Positions 1 through 11,098 are shown, numbered from the stretch's first letter. The stretch is 64,000 nt of DNA from Algibacter pacificus (GCF_008033385.1 NZ_ML701731.1:1-64000), one strand, 5' to 3'. Numbers and translations: made by a program. Notes: generated by a model not told the origin, from the sequence alone.

Positions 1-810
1 GAAACACAATCACACCAATAATCACCGAAAACATGGATCCTTTATGTGAAGGGGATAAGATTTACACCTTTACCTATACGGATTGCGCCGGGAATTCTTC
101 GGTTTATACTTACACTTATACTCTGGATGTGACGACCTTACCCGTAGTTCCAGCCAATGGATCCAGCACCGTTGAATGCTTAGCCGATGCCACGCAACCA
201 ACAGCGCCAGAGGTCAAAGATGTTTGTGGAAACCCAATCACACCAATAATCACCGAAAACACGGATCCTTTATGTGAAGGGGATAAGGTTTACACCTTTA
301 CCTATACGGATTGCGCCGGGAATGTTTCGGTATACACTTACACTTATACTCTGGATGTAACGACCTTACCCGTAGTTCCAGCCAATGGATCGAGCACCGT
401 TGAATGCTTAGCCGATGCCACACAGCCAACAGCACCAGAGGTCAAAGATGTTTGTGGTAATGACATTACCCCCGTGATCACCGAAAACACGGATCCAGTA
501 TGTGAAGGAGATAAGATTTACACCTTTACCTATACGGATTGTGCAGGAAATGTTTCGGTATACACTTATACCTATAAAATAGATAAAACAATATTACCTG
601 TTGTTCCTGCTGATGCAGGTAGTACGGTAATGGATATTGTAGATGCTATACAACCAATAGCGCCGGAAGTTAAAGATTCTTGTGGGAACAATATAGTCCC
701 TGTAATAACAGAAAGTGCAGATGTAATTTGTGATGGGGAAAAGATGTTTACTTTTACATATACAGATTGCGGCGGTAATTCTTCCGTGTATATTTATACA
801 TATACCATTG
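1..810 (+). repeat. 228-bp in-gene tandem repeat
   Basis: Three copies with an exact 228-bp period begin at 1, 229 and 457 and are nearly identical in DNA, including silent positions. The third diverges after about 575. A fourth copy (about 575-810) is diverged in DNA but keeps the protein pattern. The array certainly continues to the left of the window. It encodes the 76-residue adhesin module. Confidence 0.9.
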
Positions 811-3800
811 ATGTAACATCTACATTGGATATAGCTAATACAAATGTTATGAATTGCAGTGATTTGCCTCTTGATTACGATTTGACAAGTTTAACAACAT
901 TATCAGGTGTAACTTTTAAATGGACAATAACACCAAATGCAGAGGTAAGTGGCGCATCAAATGGGAGTGGTAGACAAATATTAGATGCTATAACAAATCG
1001 TAGTGGAGTGGTTCAAGAGGTGTTGTATACAATAATACCTTTTAATAGCAATGGTTGTGAAGGAACACCTTTTGAATTAGTAGTATCTATTCAGCCGGAG
1101 CCTTTTGTTTCAACATTACCAAAAGATATAACATGCAGTAATAAGACTTTAAATCATGATTTAAGTGCTGATGTTGATTTAGCAGGAACTACTTTTTCAT
1201 GGGTGGCTTCCAATAACGTAGATGTTAATGGAGAAACTACAACAGCTTCAACAGGTTCTTTAATTACAGATACTTTAATTAATGTTTCAGGATTAGAACA
1301 AACAGTTATTTACACGATAACACCAACTTCAGTTAATGGTTGCGTTGGCGATTCTTATGAATATGTTGTAATTGTTAGTCCGCAAGCTGAAATGTTAGTT
1401 AAAAAATCTACATTACCGGCTATAGATGGAAGTTACGATACCGTTGGAGAAGTTATTCAATACGAGATTACCATAGAGAATATAAATGAGGTTGAATTGA
1501 GTCATGTTAGTATTGAAGATACTAATGCCGATTCTGGAAGTGTTTTACCTACAAATGTTACTACAATTCCAGCTATGGGGTTAGTCACTTTTACAGCTTC
1601 CCATACCATTACTCAGGCAGATTTAGATGCAGGGCAAGTTGTAAATAAAGCAGTAGCATCAGGTGTAGATCCATGTGGAACATTAGTTTTAAGTGATTCC
1701 GATGATCCAACTACAGCAGAGCCTAATGATGATACAATTACGATATTGTCTCAAAACCCTTCTGTGTCTTTAGAAAAAACAGTAGTATTTAATGATGAAA
1801 ATGAAGATGGAATCGCTCAAAAAAATGAAACATTAACGTATGCTTTCAAAGTTATTAATACAGGGAATGTAACATTAAGCAATATTTCTATAGCCGACCC
1901 ATTAGTTGCTGTTAAAGGTGGGCCAATAAATTTATTACCTACAGATTTTGATGATAGTACCTTTTATGCAACCTATATTATTACACAAGAGAATATAGAT
2001 TCAGGACGTGTTACAAATTCGGCAACAGTATCAGGGAACAGTCCTAATGGAGGTATTGTTTCAGATACGTCAGATGATCCCAATAATGCTACTGATCATG
2101 ATGTTGATAGTGATGGAGAACCAGATGATATAACGGTATTTACTTTTGAAGAAAACCCACAATTAAAAGTTTCAAAAACAGGGGTGTTTATAGATTCTAA
2201 TGGCGATGGCACTGCTCAAGTAGGAGAAACAATAGCATATACATTTGATGTTTTAAATACAGGAAATGTTACTGTTTTTGATATTTCAATTACGGATGAT
2301 TTAGTGACAGTCTCTGGGGAACCAATAACTTTAGCTCCAAGAGAAATTGATAACACGACGTTTACAGCTAATTATGTGTTAACACAAAAAGATATAGACG
2401 AAGGAAGTGTTACCAATATCGCAACTGTTTTAGGAAAAACATTGCGTGGCGTTATAGTTAGCGACGACTCTGATGATCCAACCACCACAGCCGATAATGA
2501 TGCTACAATAACGTCGTTATTGCAAAACCCTCAATTATCTTTATTGAAAACCTCTCAATTTAATGATGAAAACGGTAATGGTTATCCAGAAATAGGAGAG
2601 AGTATTACTTATATTTTCGATATTAGAAATACAGGAAATGTGACTATCAGTGATATTGAAATTACCGATGCAAAAGTTACGGTTAGTGGAGGATTAATTA
2701 CCTTAAAGCCAAATGAAAGGGATAATTCTACCTTTACAGCAAATTATGTCATAACCCTAGCAGACATAAATACAGGAAAAGTTACAAATACAGCAATGGC
2801 AAGCGGTAAAGATCCAAACGGTAGTGTTGTGTCAGACACTTCTGATGATCCTAACAACCCAATGAACGTCGATTTAGATGGTAATGGAGATCCTGATGAT
2901 AATACAGTAACAATCTTATCTGCTAATCCGCAAATAAGTGTTACCAAAACAGGAGTTTTTAAAGATGAAAATGGAGATGGAATAGCACAAGTTGGAGAAA
3001 CAATTGTTTATGCTTTTAATATAACAAATACGGGAAATGTAACTATTAGTAATATTGAAGTTACCGATGCATTGGTTATGGTTTCAGGAGGAGAAATTAG
3101 TTTAAATCCTACGGAAAATGATAACACTACATATGTAGCAGTTTATACCATAACACAATTGGATGTAGATGCTGGATATATTGCGAACACCGCAATGGTT
3201 ACAGGTAAAGACCCAAATGGACTGGTTGTAACAGATACTTCGGACGATCCTAATAATCCAACAAATAATGATACCAATGGTGACGGAGAGCCAGATGATG
3301 TAACCATTACAAGTTTACCATTTAAAGGCGGTATAAGTTTAACAAAAAGCGCTTTACCAGCAACCGATGGAAATTACGATAGTGTTGGTGAAAAAATTAC
3401 ATATCAACTCATAATAACCAATACAGGAAATACAACATTAACAGATGTGCGTGTTACAGATGTTAATGCAGACTCAGGAAGTATTACGCCATCAAATATA
3501 GCTTCAATAGCACCAGGGACAAGTGTTACAGTAAATGCAGAGCATACCATAACCCAAGAAGAAATAAATCTAGGAGTTGTTTCCAATACCGCTTCAGTTG
3601 AAGGTTTAGATCCATTCGGAAATTCGGTAACAGATGATTCTGATGATCCAAATAATACAACGGATAATGATACAAACGGCGATGGGGAACCAGATGATGT
3701 AACAAACACAAGTATAAAGCAAAATTCATCTATAGAATTAGAAAAAACCTTCGTGTTTAAAGATAATAATGGAGATGGTATTCCTCAAAAAGGAGAAATA

Positions 3801-6800
3801 ATAATTTATAATTTCTCAGTAGTCAATACTGGAAATGTAACTTTAAGCAATATTATTATTTCAGATGCAAAGGTCACCGTAAAAGGAGGACCAATTAGCT
3901 TAATGCCTTCAGAAGAAAATCATTCAACATTCTATGCCGAATATGTTATTACTCAGGCAGATTTAGATTTGGGAAGTATTTCAAATACAGCAACTGTAAA
4001 AGCAACAGATACCAATGGGGGAGCGGTAACAGATACCTCCGATGATCCCAATGATACAACCGATAATGATATTAATGGAGATGGTGAGCCAGATGATACT
4101 ACAATAACAAATTTATTAAAAAAGCCAGAATTAAAAGTATCAAAAACCGGAACCTTTATTGATGCAAATGGTGATGGACTGGCACAAGTAGGCGAAAATA
4201 TAAAATATGTTTTTGATGTATCTAATACAGGAAACGTTACTATGTCTAATATTGTAATTACAGACCCTTTAGTAACGGTGTCAGGAAATACAATAACTTT
4301 AATTCCTGGTGAAACTAATAGTAACACATTTACCGCACTTTACGAATTAACACAAGACGATGTAAACAGCGGTTTTGTTGAAAACACAGCAACTGTTTCG
4401 GGAACAGACCCTTCTGGAAATATAATAACAGATGATTCCGATGATCCAACAACAGTAAATGATAATGACGCCACAGTAACAAGTCTGGCTAGAGATCCAG
4501 AATTAGCGTTATATAAAACAGGAATTTTTAATGATGAAAATGGCGATGGTATTCCTCAAAGTGGAGAAACTATTTCTTATGTTTTTGATATAAGAAACAC
4601 AGGTAATGTAACGGTGTTTAATATTGTAATTACAGATCCAATTGTAGCTGTAATTGGAGGACCGATTGATTTAAACCCTGGCGATTTAGATAGTACCACC
4701 TTTACGGCAGAATATACGATACAACAATCGGATATAGATTCCGGTAATTTAACCAATACAGCACTAGCCGTTGGAGAAGATAATGACGGTGGTACGGTTA
4801 CAGATGTTAGTGATTATTCCGATGATCCTGATAACCCTATAAACGAAGATATTGATGGAGACGGTGACCCCGATGATCCAACAGTAACCGAGCTTACTGG
4901 TAATCCCGAATTAAGTTTAATTAAAACAGGAATATTTAATGATATTAACGGAAATGGATTAGCAAATGTTGGTGAAACCATAACCTATAACTTTGGAGTT
5001 ACAAATACAGGAAACGTTACAGCTACAAATGTTTTAGTGACAGATGCTTTAGTAGCAGTGAATGGCGGTCCAATAGATTTAATTCCTGGACAAACAGACA
5101 CCACAACATTTAGTGCTGTTTATACTATAAGTCAGTTTGATTTAGATTCAGGACAAATTACCAATACAGCTATAGCTACCGCTCAGGATCCTAATGGAAA
5201 TACAATTTTAGATTATTCTGACGATCCAAATAATCCAAGAGATGTAGATGATAATAATGATGGTAACCCAGATGACGATACCATGACAACCTTACCAACA
5301 AAAGGAAGTATAAGTATTATTAAAGAAGCGTTAGCTGCTAACGATGGGGCTTATGATACGGTTGGCGAGCAAATTGGTTATAATATTACAGTCACAAATA
5401 CAGGTACTACCACCTTAACCAGTATTAAGGTTATAGATACCAATGCAGATCGTTTACTTCCTTCTAGTATAACCTTGTTAGTTCCTGGAGAAAGTGTTTC
5501 TGTATTGGCAACACATAATTTAACACAAGCAGATATTGATACAGGAAATGTCTCAAATTCAGCAACGGTAGAAGCAACGGATCCTTTTGGAAACTTGGTG
5601 GAGGATACATCCGATGATCCAAATAACATAACCAACGAAGATATCAATGGAGATGGAGAACCAGATGATATTACAAATACCACAATCAAACAAGCTCCAT
5701 CATTATCCCTTACTAAATCAGCAGACTTAGCACCCGATGGCTTGTGGGATACCTTAGGGGAGGTTATTACGTATAGTTTAGAAGTTGTAAATACAGGAAA
5801 TGTAACATTATCAAACCTTGTGGTTACAGATAACAATGCAGATGTAGGAAGTATTATGCCTGCTCAAATAATAGCCTTGGCACCAGGAGAATCTGTAGCT
5901 TTATCGGCAAGCCATAGCATTACTCAAAACGATTTAGATACTGGTTTTGTAACTAATACCGCGCTAGTCACAGCAGAAGATACTAATGGAGGTATCGTTA
6001 CAGACGAATCTGATGACCCCGATAATCCAACAAATAATGATGCAAATGGAGATGGAGAGCCAGATGATGCTACGGTTACTAATACACCACAGTTGGCTAT
6101 TTTAGATATCACGAAAACTGTGAATATGACTACATATTCTAATATCGGTAATATGCTAACTTATACCATAAATGTTACAAATACAGGAAATGTAACTTTA
6201 ATTAATCTAGCCCTAATAGATCCTAATGCCACAATTGTTAGTGGAGCTACAACCTCTATTTTAGCTCCAGGAGAAACGTTTACGGCAACAGCAGAACATG
6301 TTATTACAACCGCCGATATTGATGAAGGTGTAGTTGAAAATCTAGCTTATGTAGATGGCACAATTATTAATTCTAACATCTTTATAAGAGAAGATTCAGA
6401 TGATCCTAATAATACAACTAATGTTGATATAGATAATGATGGGGATCCAGAGGACCCAACAATAAGTGTGTTTAACGGATCTTCAGATATTGGTATTGAT
6501 AAAGAAGTAGATAATATAAACCCAATAGTTAACGATCAAGTTGTATTTACTATTACATTAACTAATGAAGGATCTGTAACAGCAACCAATATTGTTGTAG
6601 AAGAAACGCTTCCAAGTGGATATGAATTTGTATCTTATTTAGCAACTTCAGGTACATATTCAGAGTTTGATGGAGCATGGACTGTACCTGTAATTAATGA
6701 AAGCGATGTTGAGCTATTAGAGATTACAGTGAAAGTATTAGGTTATGGAGACTATTTAAACACTGCAACTATTAGTAGTTTAAATGGTGGTATGGATACA

Positions 6801-7133
6801 AACCCTACAAATGATTCGGCTAGTGCCTTTGTAGATGCCGGTTGCAGTTTAGTTGATAAGGAGTTTTCTCCGAATGGCGATGGCAATAACGATACCTTAA
6901 TTATAGATTGTATAGAGCGTTATCCAAATAATAACTTTGAAGTTTATAACCGTTGGGGTAACATTGTTTATAAAAAACAAGGCTATGTGAATGCCAATGG
7001 CTGGGACGGAACTTCTAATGGAAGAGCTACTGTTAATGATTCAGATAAATTACCCGTAGGTACCTACTATTACATATTAGATTTAGGTGATGGATCTAAA
7101 CCTAAAGTTGGTTGGTTATACATAAATAGATAA
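3..7133 (+). CDS. Giant T9SS-exported repeat adhesin, 5' end outside window
   Basis: The reading frame is open from the left edge, so the ATG at 33 is internal and the gene is 5'-truncated by the window. The visible 2,376 residues begin with about four copies of a 76-residue module (motifs EVKDVCGN, CEGDK, FTYTDCAGN), then two Ig-like segments, then about 14 DUF11-like modules of about 130 residues (KTGVFxDxNGDG, NTGNVT, ITQxDxDxG) joined by Asp-rich linkers such as SDDPNNPTNNDTNGDGEPDD that look calcium-binding. The end (from about 6845) has the gliding-motility type C-terminal domain: FSPNGDGNNDT, YNRWGN, GTYYYIL. This is the type B sorting signal for type IX secretion. The likely role is a surface adhesin or motility filament. 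The downstream PorP/SprF and OmpA genes are its usual partners. The exact ligand cannot be told. Confidence 0.9.
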   Translation, partial: NTITPIITENMDPLCEGDKIYTFTYTDCAGNSSVYTYTYTLDVTTLPVVPANGSSTVECLADATQPTAPEVKDVCGNPITPIITENTDPLCEGDKVYTFTYTDCAGNVSVYTYTYTLDVTTLPVVPANGSSTVECLADATQPTAPEVKDVCGNDITPVITENTDPVCEGDKIYTFTYTDCAGNVSVYTYTYKIDKTILPVVPADAGSTVMDIVDAIQPIAPEVKDSCGNNIVPVITESADVICDGEKMFTFTYTDCGGNSSVYIYTYTIDVTSTLDIANTNVMNCSDLPLDYDLTSLTTLSGVTFKWTITPNAEVSGASNGSGRQILDAITNRSGVVQEVLYTIIPFNSNGCEGTPFELVVSIQPEPFVSTLPKDITCSNKTLNHDLSADVDLAGTTFSWVASNNVDVNGETTTASTGSLITDTLINVSGLEQTVIYTITPTSVNGCVGDSYEYVVIVSPQAEMLVKKSTLPAIDGSYDTVGEVIQYEITIENINEVELSHVSIEDTNADSGSVLPTNVTTIPAMGLVTFTASHTITQADLDAGQVVNKAVASGVDPCGTLVLSDSDDPTTAEPNDDTITILSQNPSVSLEKTVVFNDENEDGIAQKNETLTYAFKVINTGNVTLSNISIADPLVAVKGGPINLLPTDFDDSTFYATYIITQENIDSGRVTNSATVSGNSPNGGIVSDTSDDPNNATDHDVDSDGEPDDITVFTFEENPQLKVSKTGVFIDSNGDGTAQVGETIAYTFDVLNTGNVTVFDISITDDLVTVSGEPITLAPREIDNTTFTANYVLTQKDIDEGSVTNIATVLGKTLRGVIVSDDSDDPTTTADNDATITSLLQNPQLSLLKTSQFNDENGNGYPEIGESITYIFDIRNTGNVTISDIEITDAKVTVSGGLITLKPNERDNSTFTANYVITLADINTGKVTNTAMASGKDPNGSVVSDTSDDPNNPMNVDLDGNGDPDDNTVTILSANPQISVTKTGVFKDENGDGIAQVGETIVYAFNITNTGNVTISNIEVTDALVMVSGGEISLNPTENDNTTYVAVYTITQLDVDAGYIANTAMVTGKDPNGLVVTDTSDDPNNPTNNDTNGDGEPDDVTITSLPFKGGISLTKSALPATDGNYDSVGEKITYQLIITNTGNTTLTDVRVTDVNADSGSITPSNIASIAPGTSVTVNAEHTITQEEINLGVVSNTASVEGLDPFGNSVTDDSDDPNNTTDNDTNGDGEPDDVTNTSIKQNSSIELEKTFVFKDNNGDGIPQKGEIIIYNFSVVNTGNVTLSNIIISDAKVTVKGGPISLMPSEENHSTFYAEYVITQADLDLGSISNTATVKATDTNGGAVTDTSDDPNDTTDNDINGDGEPDDTTITNLLKKPELKVSKTGTFIDANGDGLAQVGENIKYVFDVSNTGNVTMSNIVITDPLVTVSGNTITLIPGETNSNTFTALYELTQDDVNSGFVENTATVSGTDPSGNIITDDSDDPTTVNDNDATVTSLARDPELALYKTGIFNDENGDGIPQSGETISYVFDIRNTGNVTVFNIVITDPIVAVIGGPIDLNPGDLDSTTFTAEYTIQQSDIDSGNLTNTALAVGEDNDGGTVTDVSDYSDDPDNPINEDIDGDGDPDDPTVTELTGNPELSLIKTGIFNDINGNGLANVGETITYNFGVTNTGNVTATNVLVTDALVAVNGGPIDLIPGQTDTTTFSAVYTISQFDLDSGQITNTAIATAQDPNGNTILDYSDDPNNPRDVDDNNDGNPDDDTMTTLPTKGSISIIKEALAANDGAYDTVGEQIGYNITVTNTGTTTLTSIKVIDTNADRLLPSSITLLVPGESVSVLATHNLTQADIDTGNVSNSATVEATDPFGNLVEDTSDDPNNITNEDINGDGEPDDITNTTIKQAPSLSLTKSADLAPDGLWDTLGEVITYSLEVVNTGNVTLSNLVVTDNNADVGSIMPAQIIALAPGESVALSASHSITQNDLDTGFVTNTALVTAEDTNGGIVTDESDDPDNPTNNDANGDGEPDDATVTNTPQLAILDITKTVNMTTYSNIGNMLTYTINVTNTGNVTLINLALIDPNATIVSGATTSILAPGETFTATAEHVITTADIDEGVVENLAYVDGTIINSNIFIREDSDDPNNTTNVDIDNDGDPEDPTISVFNGSSDIGIDKEVDNINPIVNDQVVFTITLTNEGSVTATNIVVEETLPSGYEFVSYLATSGTYSEFDGAWTVPVINESDVELLEITVKVLGYGDYLNTATISSLNGGMDTNPTNDSASAFVDAGCSLVDKEFSPNGDGNNDTLIIDCIERYPNNNFEVYNRWGNIVYKKQGYVNANGWDGTSNGRATVNDSDKLPVGTYYYILDLGDGSKPKVGWLYINR
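1740..5330 (+). repeat. Higher-order repeat of five DUF11-like modules
   Basis: Modules starting near 1760, 2160, 2530 and 2930 correspond one to one with modules near 3730, 4130, 4500 and 4910. Equivalent codons at 1773/3741, 2172/4140 and 2547/4515 are each exactly 1968 bp apart. Module-specific signatures are shared by the pairs (VKGGPI, SDDPTT then DNDAT, FDIRNTGNVT). A block of five modules was therefore duplicated as one unit and has since diverged. Confidence 0.85.
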
Positions 7134-7159
7134 TATTAAAGTAAAAAAGATTAAAAAGA

Positions 7160-8089
7160 ATGATAGATAAATTATCATATATAAAAAGCTTTATTTTATT
7201 AGGCTTTACCATACTGCTAAGTTTAGATATAGCAGCGCAGCAAGACCCTCAGTTTACACATTACATGTATAACACAATGACTGTAAATCCAGGGTATGCC
7301 GGACAGCGAGATGTGTTAAGCGTAACAGGATTATATAGAACACAGTGGGTAGGTATAGATGGCGCACCTAAAACATTAACCTTTGGAGTACATACACCAC
7401 TTAGAAATGAACGTATAGGTTTAGGTTTAAATGTAGTAAGCGATCAATTGGGACCTTCAAAAGAAACAAGTGTAGATGGTAATTTTTCATATACCATACC
7501 TTTAGACCTCTATGGAGATTTAGAATTATCTTTTGGGCTTAAAGCAGGACTTCATAGCCTGGATACTAATTGGGACCATGTAGTATTGAGACCGGGAAGA
7601 GAAACACCCCAGAATTTAACGTTATTATCTCCTACTTTGGGTGGTGGTTTTTATGTGCATTCTCAAAAATGGTATATAGGATTATCAGTACCTAATATAT
7701 TAAATACAGATCATTATGATGACATACAGCAATCTATAGCTAAAGAACGCTTGCACTATTTTTTAATAGGAGGCTACGTGTTTGATATAAATGAAAACAC
7801 AAAATTAAAACCCGCTTTTTTAGTGAAAGGTGTTTCGGGAGCTCCTTTAATAGCCGATCTTTCCATGAGCGCTTTATTTAATAACAAATTTACTTTAGGG
7901 TTAGCTTATAGATGGGACGATTCTGTTAGCGGAATGTTAGGATTTCAATTATCTGAAGGTTTACTAATAGGGTATTCTTATGATTTTACAACAACAGCTT
8001 TAAATAGTTATAATAGTGGAACTTATGAAATTATGTTACGCTTTGAGTTACAGGAATTAGGCAAATTATTATCACCAAGATTTTTCTAA
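7160..8089 (+). CDS. PorP/SprF family T9SS outer-membrane protein
   Basis: A 309-residue protein with an N-terminal signal peptide ending near AAQQDPQF, followed by the typical PorP/SprF opening (QFTHYMYNTMTVNPGYAG). The rest is a predicted outer-membrane beta-barrel of alternating strands. Members of this family are required for secretion or surface attachment of a particular large T9SS cargo, usually encoded next door; SprF serves SprB in Flavobacterium. It starts 26 bp after the adhesin stop and is followed 10 bp later by the OmpA-like gene, so the three are probably one operon. The most likely client is the adhesin immediately upstream. Confidence 0.92.
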   Translation: MIDKLSYIKSFILLGFTILLSLDIAAQQDPQFTHYMYNTMTVNPGYAGQRDVLSVTGLYRTQWVGIDGAPKTLTFGVHTPLRNERIGLGLNVVSDQLGPSKETSVDGNFSYTIPLDLYGDLELSFGLKAGLHSLDTNWDHVVLRPGRETPQNLTLLSPTLGGGFYVHSQKWYIGLSVPNILNTDHYDDIQQSIAKERLHYFLIGGYVFDINENTKLKPAFLVKGVSGAPLIADLSMSALFNNKFTLGLAYRWDDSVSGMLGFQLSEGLLIGYSYDFTTTALNSYNSGTYEIMLRFELQELGKLLSPRFF

Positions 8090-8099
8090 ATAAAATAGA

Positions 8100-10043
8100 A
8101 TGAAAAATATAAAACACATTATTGCAGTAGTGTTTACCTTTATTATAGGTTTAATAAATGCTCAAGACATAAACATAGAAAAGATATCTAAAAACTACGA
8201 TTATTTAGCCTATGTTACCACAAGTGAAATATTGTTGAAAGTAGCAGAAAAAGGCTATGAGTCTTCCGAGTTATTTCAGAAACTAGGAAATTCTTTTTAT
8301 TTCAATAATAAAATGGAAGACGCCGTAAAGTGGTATGAAAAATTAATGAATTTAGAGCATCAAAACCCATTAGATCCAGAATACTATTTTAGATACGCAC
8401 AAGCTTTAAAAGGTATAGAGGATTATAAAAAATCTGATAAATGGATGAAAAAGTTTAAAGAAGCCAACCCTTTAGATTTTAGATCTATAGCTTTTGATGA
8501 AAATAAAGATTATTTATCTCGTATTGAAGAGCGAAGTTATAAAAATGTGATAATAAAAAACTTAGAAATAAACTCTAAGCTTTCTGATTTTGGAACAACA
8601 CCATATAGCGATCAAATTATATTTGCATCATCAAGAGGAAAATCTGGTATGATTTATAAATGGAATAATCAGCCTTATTTAGACCTGTATTCGGCCACCA
8701 AGCAAGACGATGGCGCGTATGGACTTGTAGAAAAATTTGATGATAAAATAAATACAAAATTTCATGAATCATCAGTAACTTTTACCCCGAATGCTAAATT
8801 TATATATTTTACTAGAAATAATTATTTTAAAAAGCGCTATAGAAAAGACGACAAGGATTTTAATAGACTACAATTATTTAGAGCAGAATTGGGAGAAAAT
8901 GGAACATGGGGAAATATTAGTCGTATTCATTTTAATAATGATAGTTATAGTGTTGCTCACCCAACTATAAATGCCGATGGAAGTAAATTGTATTTTGCTT
9001 CAGATATGCCAGGGAGTATCGGGATGTCCGATATTTACGTAGTATATATAAATGAAGATGGAACTTTAGGGACTCCAGAAAACTTAGGAGTAAATATAAA
9101 TACAGAAGGAGTTGAATCTTTTCCTTTCATAAATAAAAAAGGAGATTTATATTTTTCATCAACGGGATACCCAGGATTGGGAGGTTTAGATATTTATGTG
9201 ATTAAAGACTTTGAACAACTAAGAAATAAAAAAACCAACACATATAACATTATAAATATAGGCAAACCATTTAATAGTTTTTCAGATGACTTTGCGTATT
9301 ATGAGAATTTAAAAAAGCATACAGGGTTCTTTTCATCTAATAGAGAAGGAGGTAAAGGGGATGATGATATATATAGTTTTACTATTGGAGATTGCAAACA
9401 AGAGTTAGCAGGTATTGTTAAAGATTTTAAAACGCAAGATTTATTAGTAAATGCTACAGTAACCTTATTCGATGCTTTAGGAAATGTGATAGAAACAAAA
9501 AAAACAGGAGCAGATGCAAGCTTTAGTTTTCAAGCGGATTGCAATGACGTGTATTTGATAAGAGCAGAAAAAGAAGATTATTCTACCGATGAGAAACGTA
9601 TTGAAGCAATAAATTCAATAGATAATTTAAATCTGAAATTACTATTAAAACGAGATAAACAAAAGGTTAAATTGGGAGACGATTTAGCTAAAACTTTAGA
9701 TATTCCTATAATCTATTTTGATTTAGATAAATCTAATATTCGTCCTGATGCGGCTTTAGAACTTCAAAAAATAATTCAAGTCATGAAAGAGCATCCAGAA
9801 ATGAATATCGAAGTGCGTTCCCATACCGATAGTCGTGCTAATGATGCCTATAATGATGCTCTGTCAGAAAGAAGAAATAAAGCAACAATTAAATACTTAG
9901 TAGCTATTGGTAAAATAAAAGCTTCTCGTTTACGAGGAAAAGGTTATGGTGAAAAAAGACTAGTTAATAGATGTTCCAATGGCGTTAAATGTACAGAAGC
10001 AGAACATCAAAAAAATAGACGAAGTGAATTTATAGTATTTTAA
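8100..10043 (+). CDS. OmpA-family protein with TPR and PD40 repeats
   Basis: A 647-residue envelope protein. A signal peptide ends near INAQDINIE. Residues about 25-140 look like TPR helices, residues about 150-430 carry PD40/WD40-like beta-propeller strands (KLYFASDMPG, DLYFSSTGYPGLGGLDIYV), residues about 435-520 a carboxypeptidase-regulatory-like fold, and residues about 530-647 an OmpA peptidoglycan-binding domain (YFDLDKSNIRPDAALEL, HTDSRANDAYN, LSERRNKA). This architecture is typical of T9SS-associated OmpA proteins that anchor a PorP/SprF barrel to peptidoglycan. It is the last gene of the adhesin operon; an IS remnant follows. Confidence 0.9.
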   Translation: MKNIKHIIAVVFTFIIGLINAQDINIEKISKNYDYLAYVTTSEILLKVAEKGYESSELFQKLGNSFYFNNKMEDAVKWYEKLMNLEHQNPLDPEYYFRYAQALKGIEDYKKSDKWMKKFKEANPLDFRSIAFDENKDYLSRIEERSYKNVIIKNLEINSKLSDFGTTPYSDQIIFASSRGKSGMIYKWNNQPYLDLYSATKQDDGAYGLVEKFDDKINTKFHESSVTFTPNAKFIYFTRNNYFKKRYRKDDKDFNRLQLFRAELGENGTWGNISRIHFNNDSYSVAHPTINADGSKLYFASDMPGSIGMSDIYVVYINEDGTLGTPENLGVNINTEGVESFPFINKKGDLYFSSTGYPGLGGLDIYVIKDFEQLRNKKTNTYNIINIGKPFNSFSDDFAYYENLKKHTGFFSSNREGGKGDDDIYSFTIGDCKQELAGIVKDFKTQDLLVNATVTLFDALGNVIETKKTGADASFSFQADCNDVYLIRAEKEDYSTDEKRIEAINSIDNLNLKLLLKRDKQKVKLGDDLAKTLDIPIIYFDLDKSNIRPDAALELQKIIQVMKEHPEMNIEVRSHTDSRANDAYNDALSERRNKATIKYLVAIGKIKASRLRGKGYGEKRLVNRCSNGVKCTEAEHQKNRRSEFIVF

Positions 10044-10211
10044 TTAAGGGGTAAGCACATTAAAAAAAGGAAGAAAACACGCTTTAAATGGGGGCAGATT
10101 TACAATCAATTGTATATTTGTTTTCCTAATAGGTTATAATCAATATTAACGAACCTATGGATTTTGAAATTATTTTTAAAAAACACAAAATTTTGGATAG
10201 ACTCACTAATT

Positions 10212-11069
10212 TTAAGCTACATTTTTATTGTTTTTCATTATTAATTCTATTTCCATTTCTACAGGAGCCTTGTAACCTAAAGCAGAATGAAGTCGTTTAT
10301 AATTATACCACTTAATACACTGGTCAATAACCTGATAAGCTTTTAAAAAGTATTTAAAGATATATCTGTTTGTGCATTCATATTTTATTGTTTTAAATAA
10401 GCTCTCTGCTAAAGCGTTGTCCTAGCAGTTCCCTTTTCTACTCATACTTTGCGTTATTTTCTTACTAGATCTTAAAACACTTGTCATTTTATTCGATGCA
10501 TATTGTACACCTCTATCAGAATGAAAAATAAGGTTATTGGTTATAATTCTGTTTTTTCTGGACTGTAACCAGGCTCTATAGACGATGTTTTCAGTATTCA
10601 TATCCTGGGTTAATACCCAAGATATTATTTTCCTATCTGCTAAATCTAAAACAGTTGTAAGGTAATTTCATTGATTGCCAACTTTTATATAGGTAATATC
10701 CGAAACCCATTTTTCACCTAATTGTATACTTGTAAAGTCTCTATCTAGCACGTTCTCGGCTAAGGTAAAGGTATGGTTTGAGTCTGTTGTACATACCCTA
10801 AACTTCTTGCTTAATATACTTCTTAAACCTAATTCTTTCATAATTAAAGCAATGTAGGATCTTGAGTAAAGAAGGCCTTCACGCTCCAAAGATTTTTGGA
10901 TACCGAAACTGCCATAAACTTGGTTGCTATCGTTAAAAATAGCTGTAATCCTTAATTTTAAAAGAGATATAGAACTCTTTTCACGTTTATGTTGGGCAAT
11001 GCGCAACCAAGTATAATAACTGTTTTTGCAAACTCTCATGCAGTTACACATCTTTTCAACAGGAAACAA
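10212..11069 (-). pseudogene. IS3-family orfB (DDE integrase), nonsense-broken
   Basis: The frame contains an HTH_21-like segment (NSYYTWLRIAQHKREK, VYGSFGIQKSLEREG) and the rve integrase core: first Asp in GEKWVSDITYIKVG, second in IFHSDRGVQYAS, and the C-terminal Glu region near DNALAESLFKTIKYE. It has an in-frame TGA at 10668-10670 just after VGNQ and a TAG at 10422-10424 within SRKGNC-stop-DNA, where the family normally has Trp. The DDE residues remain but the protein is cut into three pieces, so this is a dead transposase. Confidence 0.85.
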
Positions 11070-11098
11070 ACCAGTGTTGAATTTAATAAACTGGTATA

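Noticed and set aside
3404-6112. Several minus-strand frames of 60-150 codons inside the adhesin gene
   Set aside because: They are repeated antisense images of the DUF11-like modules, caused by low stop density in the repeated DNA.
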